Assembly: GCA_013152135.1 (NCBI GenBank)
Contig: JAADGX010000037.1
Coordinates: 1-9,522 of the forward strand
Reading direction: 5' to 3'
Origin: Chlorobiota bacterium
GTDB taxonomy: Bacteria > Bacteroidota > Ignavibacteria > SZUA-365 > JAADGX01
DNA: 9,522 nucleotides
Shown: positions 5,266 through 9,522 of the stretch, one piece after another
Position numbering within the stretch: position 1 is the stretch's first letter
Layout: the number at the start of each line of letters is the position of its first letter
Notes under the pieces: model-generated
Database searches by the model: none
What the model saw: only the letters and a program-made list of their open reading frames with translations
What the model was told of the DNA's origin: nothing
Made by a program: the position numbers and the translations under genes

Positions 5266-7219
5266 CCCAGGAAACACCGAACCTTATATTCTGCCCCAGC
5301 ATGGGATACAGAACGCTGGTGATGTAGTTGTCGTCAAAGATGTTGTCCACGACCATGTAGAGCAGGGCGGTTTTTATTTTAGCGTGGAGAAAGAAATCGA
5401 GTATCATGTAGGCGGGATATTCGTAAACGGCGTACTCGCCGCCCGGCAACAATGGTGTGAAGATTGCGAGTTTCGGATCAAACGTTTCACCAACTTGTTT
5501 GTCGGCGGCGCGCAACCGAAAACCGCTTTTTAAATACAAGGCACGGTTGAAAAACGGTGCACGGATATAAAGTTCCGTCCAGCCCTGCCATTCCGGGGTT
5601 ACTGGTTGAACAGGAATACCGGTCTGTCGAACCCACGTAGCATTTCCTTCCAATCCGAGGCGCAAACCCGCGAACGGGACGATTGCTTGCCACGAAATGC
5701 TCCCGCCCGTCGACCTTTGTTCTTTTCCGTTTTGAAAAATCCTGGTTGGTCGTGATTCACGCGGTGGCTCAGAGTAGTATAGAAATATCCTGATGGGATT
5801 TCGGGTACTGCGATAAAAGCCGGTGATACGGGTATGGCCGAACTTTCCTTCCAGTGTTATACCGGCTTCCAGGATACTAAGTGTTTCATTCAGGATCTCT
5901 TTCTGGTGCATGTCGCTGGGATTCGACCAGGTGAATTCAACTATCGAAGGCGAGCGTGAGCTTGTACTCGCACCAGACCAGATGGAGAGAACGTCGCTGA
6001 TGCGTAACGTCCCCGCAACCCCGGTTCCGAACGTGAACCCGGACACGTTCCGCTCGACTCGAGCCATGGCGGAAAGTTCCACATTGCTCAAGGCAAGGGA
6101 TACCATTCCGCGGGTGTCGTATTGAAGCTGGGTGAATTTCTGGTAATTCGGCGAGTCGTAGGCGTTCACGTAACGAATACCGCCGCCAAGATTGAACTCG
6201 AAGGGAGCAGGGTTTGTCTGATAAGCAAAAGACAAACCGATAATGTCGCTACGCTCAACATAATCTTCCCGCGGCAGGCCCGCCGTCAGGTGCAAGCGAT
6301 CGGAGTACCAGCGACTGAACGATGTATAGTAAACGACGGCCGATATCAGTTGCAGGGAGTCGCCGGATGGATGCGATCGATATTCCGCCTGGAAATTGGA
6401 CCTGACAACATCAGAACGAATACCCGTATTGATGGTTGGGGCGAAGATGGGACTGAACGTAGTATCCGCCCAGGCACCCGTCAGTGGGCTCGGGTTCACG
6501 CCGCCGTACAGGTGAACGATATGATCGGAATATCGGGCCCGGAAGATAAGGGTGCCGGTCGAGGACAGGTTCCACCGGTAAATGCCACGAAGGTCCCACA
6601 TGTCGGTCATGGTTGTATCAAATTCACCGTCCCATGATGATCTTGTCAGGGCGAGGGTGAGGTTCGCGTTACGGCTGGTGTTTTGACTGAACAACGCATC
6701 GGTGTACAAGTATTCGGCGGGGCCCTCCGTGTGTCTGATTCTACTGTATGGGGCGGGGTTCTCGCGATCCAGGTCCGTGATGTCTACGGTGGCCAGGGTT
6801 CCGTTCCCGCCAAGCCAAAAGCCTGCGTACTGTGGTGTGACTGCGACAGACTGCACTTCTTCAGTGGCTACGAATGGATAAAGCCCGGTATTGGTAAATG
6901 GGTTTTGCGCGGGTAATCCGTCGATAAGAAGCGAGGATTGACGGTCGCCGGCTCCGAAAAATTCCATGCCGAACGGACCCCTCGGAATTCCAATATCGCG
7001 AATGTACGCTCCATCGAACCGGGACAGCCAATCCCGCACATCGATGTAATCGGTCCAGTCCAGGTAACTTCTGTCGTATCCAGGGACTTGGCCGGGGAAT
7101 GTTACATGGACGCGGGGGACAATTGACATGCTTGAATCCACCTGTACAAGGCTGTCTGCTTCTTGAGCAGAAGACGCACAAGCGAGGAAAAACAAGAGCA
7201 GGAAACTAAAAGCTCTCAA
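5252..7219 (-). CDS. TonB-dependent receptor-like outer-membrane beta-barrel protein
   Basis: Probably an outer-membrane barrel with an N-terminal plug, 655 residues from the TTG at 7219. A signal peptide MRAFSFLLLFFLACASSAQE is visible, likely cut after SSA. A plug-like segment follows (about 60-150): VRDWLSRFDGAYIRDIG, then the TonB-plug hallmark SLLIDGLPAQNP (96-107), VATEEVQSVAVTP and GGNGTLATVDI. The rest alternates aromatic and polar residues in barrel-strand fashion and ends in GVSWEFLD, close to the usual aromatic C-terminus. No carboxypeptidase-like N-terminal domain or clear TonB box is seen, so substrate and TonB dependence are unknown. The TTG is chosen because a GAGGAG (7229-7234) precedes it and the signal peptide begins there; an upstream ATG at 7291 would bury the signal under 24 polar residues. 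The start overlaps the stop of the GNAT gene as TTGA, suggesting translational coupling. Confidence 0.85.
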   Translation of the reverse strand: MRAFSFLLLFFLACASSAQEADSLVQVDSSMSIVPRVHVTFPGQVPGYDRSYLDWTDYIDVRDWLSRFDGAYIRDIGIPRGPFGMEFFGAGDRQSSLLIDGLPAQNPFTNTGLYPFVATEEVQSVAVTPQYAGFWLGGNGTLATVDITDLDRENPAPYSRIRHTEGPAEYLYTDALFSQNTSRNANLTLALTRSSWDGEFDTTMTDMWDLRGIYRWNLSSTGTLIFRARYSDHIVHLYGGVNPSPLTGAWADTTFSPIFAPTINTGIRSDVVRSNFQAEYRSHPSGDSLQLISAVVYYTSFSRWYSDRLHLTAGLPREDYVERSDIIGLSFAYQTNPAPFEFNLGGGIRYVNAYDSPNYQKFTQLQYDTRGMVSLALSNVELSAMARVERNVSGFTFGTGVAGTLRISDVLSIWSGASTSSRSPSIVEFTWSNPSDMHQKEILNETLSILEAGITLEGKFGHTRITGFYRSTRNPIRIFLYYSEPPRESRPTRIFQNGKEQRSTGGSISWQAIVPFAGLRLGLEGNATWVRQTGIPVQPVTPEWQGWTELYIRAPFFNRALYLKSGFRLRAADKQVGETFDPKLAIFTPLLPGGEYAVYEYPAYMILDFFLHAKIKTALLYMVVDNIFDDNYITSVLYPMLGQNIRFGVSWEFLD

Positions 7220-8220
7220 AGCTTTCGTCTCCTCAACGTCAGCCCGGCGTATCGGCGGCGCAGAAAACGCAGCAATGCGTTTCGTTCCCATTCCACGTTG
7301 AAAGTCAGAAAGAGAATGCCCCCAAACGCGCGTTTGAAATCAATCACTTTAGGTGTGTTCGCGCCCATGAAGTCAAAGGTATCGGCGCCACGGTCGAGAG
7401 CGCGTTCGATCAGAAAATCGACGAGCACGTGACTGGCCGGAGAAGAATCCGGAAGCGCGCCCGCTATCCAGTCGTACCATGTACCTGCGTCATTGACAAC
7501 CACGCGAACGGCCTGCATTCTTCCCCGGTCATCTTCGATGCCCCACATTTCGACAGCCGGGGATGGGCCCAGATCATTCAATAGATTCCGGAGTACGGAA
7601 GCGGGAAAGGGCGGGACGAGACTCTTGCGATGGTAGGAAGCTTCGAACATGTCGGCTATCGTATCGGGCTGCTGGATCTGGCGAATATGAAACCGTCCAG
7701 CGGCGCCGGAAAGTTTGCGACGCAGGGACTGGCTGTATCGCTCCCGCACCGCTTGCATCGAGTCAAGGTTTACCCTGTAGGTATACCGTGGAATCACGCG
7801 CCAGGAACGCCACACGAACGCCCGTGTGTCGAGAAGTCCCGGAGGCAACGCCAGCGAGACCATGCCGAAATCACGTTCCAACGCATCGACAAGAATCTCC
7901 ATCGCGTGTTGAATCGAAAACTCTGTTTTTTGTGTTTTCGCTGGGTTGGTGTTGCGGCAAAGCGTCAGGTTCGAAGGCACGAGCGGAAATGGAAGGGCTA
8001 TCGATATGCCTCCTCGTTGCTTCGTTGGGATCGTCGTGATCAAGATCGGGGTTTCCCCTGAGAACACGACGAATACGTCGATGGGGAATTGGAATGCTTT
8101 GGACATTGCGTGGAGCCATTCCCGGCGCAAGAAGACCGGCGCCGGTTCGCAGCACCGTAACAGCGCGTCGTGGTAACGGTCATTGGCCAGGGAAATTCGT
8201 TCGCAATGCAGAGTCGGCAT
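7216..8220 (-). CDS. FemAB/CelD-like GNAT acyltransferase (Acetyltransf_6 type)
   Basis: A cytoplasmic acyl- or aminoacyl-transferase of the BioF2/CelD/FemAB branch of the GNAT superfamily, 334 residues, typical for the group. The C-terminal half shows the family signature TFDFMGANTPKVIDFKRAFGG (281-301), preceded by WYDWIAGA (248-255) and a helix SHVLVDFLIERALDRG (263-278). The N-terminal half carries the degenerate first GNAT lobe with VFLRREWLHAM (29-39), which resembles the start motif of these proteins. Relatives act on peptidoglycan bridges, exopolysaccharides or lipids; the acceptor here is not determinable. The tail is strongly basic (RRRYAGLTLRRRKL), which may favour membrane or nucleic-acid contact. 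It starts at an ATG 19 bases after the upstream exported protein's stop with no obvious ribosome binding site. It ends overlapping the TTG start of the outer-membrane protein, so the two are probably made together. Confidence 0.8.
   Translation of the reverse strand: MPTLHCERISLANDRYHDALLRCCEPAPVFLRREWLHAMSKAFQFPIDVFVVFSGETPILITTIPTKQRGGISIALPFPLVPSNLTLCRNTNPAKTQKTEFSIQHAMEILVDALERDFGMVSLALPPGLLDTRAFVWRSWRVIPRYTYRVNLDSMQAVRERYSQSLRRKLSGAAGRFHIRQIQQPDTIADMFEASYHRKSLVPPFPASVLRNLLNDLGPSPAVEMWGIEDDRGRMQAVRVVVNDAGTWYDWIAGALPDSSPASHVLVDFLIERALDRGADTFDFMGANTPKVIDFKRAFGGILFLTFNVEWERNALLRFLRRRYAGLTLRRRKL
7229..7234 (-). promoter_or_regulatory. Ribosome binding site that fixes the outer-membrane protein start
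   Basis: GAGGAG on the minus strand ends 9 bases before the TTG at 7219, inside the last codons of the acyltransferase gene. It decides for the TTG start over the upstream ATG at 7291. Confidence 0.6.
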
Positions 8221-8239
8221 ATGAATTTGCTGAAGCAGG

Positions 8240-9148
8240 TTAGAAACGTTTTGCGAATCCTTTTGCGATCATGTGCGTGATCTTGTACAGGTGATTGACG
8301 GCGACGAGAAGAGACGCGGCGACGTCTTCGGCAGCCCTGCTCTGGGAGCTGATGGAACCCGTAAGCTTGCGGACTTCCGCAGTGGCATCCGGATCCACGG
8401 CGACAGCCCACAAGGTGCAAAGCTCAAAGGTACGGTATATTCCGTTCAAAAGTCGATCTTCGTCACTAACGGAGACAGCGCGTCCTTCTTTGAAATTCTT
8501 TTTCACCTTCGCTAGTGCCTCGTCGAAAGTACCGGCAGTATCAGCCTGGTCAAGGGCCAAGGCAAGATATTTATAACCCGTTTCCGCCATGACGGCCATA
8601 GTGGTGATAGCGGCAATGTCCGAACCGATATTGTTGCGGACGGTGTCATGAAGGGCGGAGATAGAAGCGAGGGCTTTTTTATCATGAGACGCGTACATTC
8701 TGGAAATCGAATGCAACATGTTATAGATTCCCAGGTACCCGTTCAACATGCGCGAAGCAATGTCCGGACGTTCCTTGTTCGTCTTTTTCCAGATGTGTTG
8801 ATACCTGGCAATCGCCGGATAGAACAAGCCGGTCTTGTCGATGGCTTTCCCGATGAGTACCAGGTTTCTGAATGTGAGGTTTTCCGTAAAGGCGATTTTT
8901 TCAAATGTCGAGTCCGGTTGCTTCGATTTGAAATCACGACTGATCCTCTTCAATTCCCGGTTGAACTCACGAGCGGTAATGAGTTTTACTCCTTTGGGAA
9001 GAGAGTCGGTCAAAAGGAGAAGACTGGATTTGCTTCTCACGGTTTGCAAGGGGCCAGTCGAAGGGGCCGAAACGTGAAACGAGGCAGGGGAAGCCACCGA
9101 TGAAATCAACAGCGTTAAAAGAAGGGGTGCTATTCCGAAACGAATCAT
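8240..9148 (-). CDS. Exported protein of unknown function, largely alpha-helical
   Basis: I do not recognise this 302-residue protein. It begins with a clear Sec signal peptide (MIRFGIAPLLLTLLISSVASPAS, cleavage probably near residue 20-28), so it should be periplasmic or outer-membrane associated. No lipobox cysteine is seen. The mature part is rich in Ala, Lys, Leu and Ser and looks helical. The stretch from about 105 to 150, with regularly spaced aromatic residues in FYPAIARYQHIWKK and YLGIYNMLHSI, recalls a helical repeat such as TPR without matching it. There are no catalytic motifs and only one cysteine in the mature region. The ATG at 9148 is preceded by AGGAA 11 bases upstream, and only 7 bases separate it from the preceding gene, so it belongs to the operon leading to the acyltransferase and outer-membrane protein. 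Confidence 0.75.
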   Translation of the reverse strand: MIRFGIAPLLLTLLISSVASPASFHVSAPSTGPLQTVRSKSSLLLLTDSLPKGVKLITAREFNRELKRISRDFKSKQPDSTFEKIAFTENLTFRNLVLIGKAIDKTGLFYPAIARYQHIWKKTNKERPDIASRMLNGYLGIYNMLHSISRMYASHDKKALASISALHDTVRNNIGSDIAAITTMAVMAETGYKYLALALDQADTAGTFDEALAKVKKNFKEGRAVSVSDEDRLLNGIYRTFELCTLWAVAVDPDATAEVRKLTGSISSQSRAAEDVAASLLVAVNHLYKITHMIAKGFAKRF

Positions 9149-9155
9149 AGAGGTT

Positions 9156-9522
9156 TTATTTCCTGTGTGTTATGATACTCATTGTTGAGAGGAGCTTTTC
9201 AATTGATTTGCGATGTGGTTGTATCATCGTCGATCCCGAATCCGAAAAAGCGATGACCTTGATCCATTTGCCGGAAACCTTGTGCTTCATCAACCATTGA
9301 AAGCCGGTGAGGTCTCCAGGAAGATGAATCCCCCGGGGCCCGTACACGGTAATATCAGGGCGCTTGAATTCGACAGAATCAGGGGATACGATCGAGCTGT
9401 CAACAACCGAAATCGCTACCCGCCAGATCGGTGACGCCTCGTCGCCCGGAATCTCGAGAAGGATGCCCGGCTCTTCCACGCCGGTTGTCGGGTCCTGAAT
9501 CGGAACAGGATACGAGGCAATC
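9156..9522 (-). CDS. Unidentified protein, C-terminal part (start beyond the right edge)
   Basis: The minus-strand frame is open from the window edge to a TAA at 9156, giving 121 codons of the C-terminal end. A GTG at 9479 could serve as a start, but the frame continues through it with plausible residues (YPVPIQDPTTG) to the edge, so the gene most likely begins outside. Recognisable features are few: GILLEIPGDEA, alternating hydrophobic residues suggesting beta strands (WRVAISVVDSS, DITVYGP), GFQWLMKHKVSGKWIKVIAF, and a basic helix RKSIEKLLSTMSII at the end. I cannot assign a family. It lies 7 bases before the exported protein gene, whose AGGAA ribosome binding site overlaps its stop, so the two are probably co-transcribed and coupled. 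Confidence 0.7.
   Translation of the reverse strand, partial: IASYPVPIQDPTTGVEEPGILLEIPGDEASPIWRVAISVVDSSIVSPDSVEFKRPDITVYGPRGIHLPGDLTGFQWLMKHKVSGKWIKVIAFSDSGSTMIQPHRKSIEKLLSTMSIITHRK

Noticed and set aside
7220..7291. ATG at 7291 as start of the outer-membrane protein
   Set aside because: It would place 24 polar and charged residues before the signal peptide and overlap the acyltransferase gene by 76 bases; the TTG at 7219 has a ribosome binding site.
1..9522. Search for CRISPR arrays, insertion sequences, tRNA genes and defence-type genes
   Set aside because: No regularly spaced repeats, transposase motifs, tRNA cloverleaf signatures or known defence proteins were seen.

Overview
This 9.5-kb window looks like ordinary chromosome from a Gram-negative bacterium with a roughly balanced base composition. 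The evidence is an outer-membrane barrel of TonB-dependent-receptor type, several Sec-type signal peptides and a periplasmic TlpA-like thioredoxin. Weak ribosome binding sites, frequent TTG starts and the particular protein mix would fit the wider Bacteroidota/Chlorobiota/Ignavibacteria (FCB) neighbourhood. That placement is an inference, not something the sequence proves. I see no tRNA or rRNA genes, insertion sequences, CRISPR arrays or phage genes.

Layout. The left part (1-2078, minus strand) is a translation-related cluster read right to left. It runs from rpsU (ribosomal protein S21, TTG start), past a hairpin, to a DUF4921-type GalT/HIT-like gene, then to the first 147 codons of tsaD (tRNA t6A synthesis), which leaves the window. 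The DUF4921-type gene is broken by an exact 7-bp tandem duplication; removing one copy restores a 440-residue protein. On the plus strand, divergent from rpsU, lie a probable 42-residue small ORF and a diacylglycerol-kinase-family lipid kinase, one base apart. The kinase converges on a minus-strand PLP enzyme of the trans-sulfuration family that resembles methionine gamma-lyase but has Pro where that enzyme has its active-site Cys. A 343-bp non-coding stretch separates the PLP enzyme from a plus-strand TlpA/ResA-like exported thiol-disulfide oxidoreductase.

The right part (5252-9522, minus strand) looks like one operon. In order of transcription it holds an unidentified protein entering from the right edge, an unidentified exported 302-residue protein, a FemAB/CelD-like GNAT acyltransferase, and a TonB-receptor-like outer-membrane protein. 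The spacings are 7 and 19 bases, then a stop/start overlap (TTGA). The tlpA-like gene and the outer-membrane protein converge with only 9 bases between stop codons, inside a long palindrome that probably terminates both transcripts.

How the genes relate. The left cluster is housekeeping (ribosome, tRNA modification). The middle holds stand-alone metabolic and lipid enzymes. The right operon is the least characterised part and suggests an envelope function joining a cytoplasmic acyl or aminoacyl transferase to an outer-membrane barrel. The most notable observations are the 7-bp duplication frameshift, the unannotated small ORF before the lipid kinase, the palindrome containing both stop codons, and the uncharacterised envelope operon.
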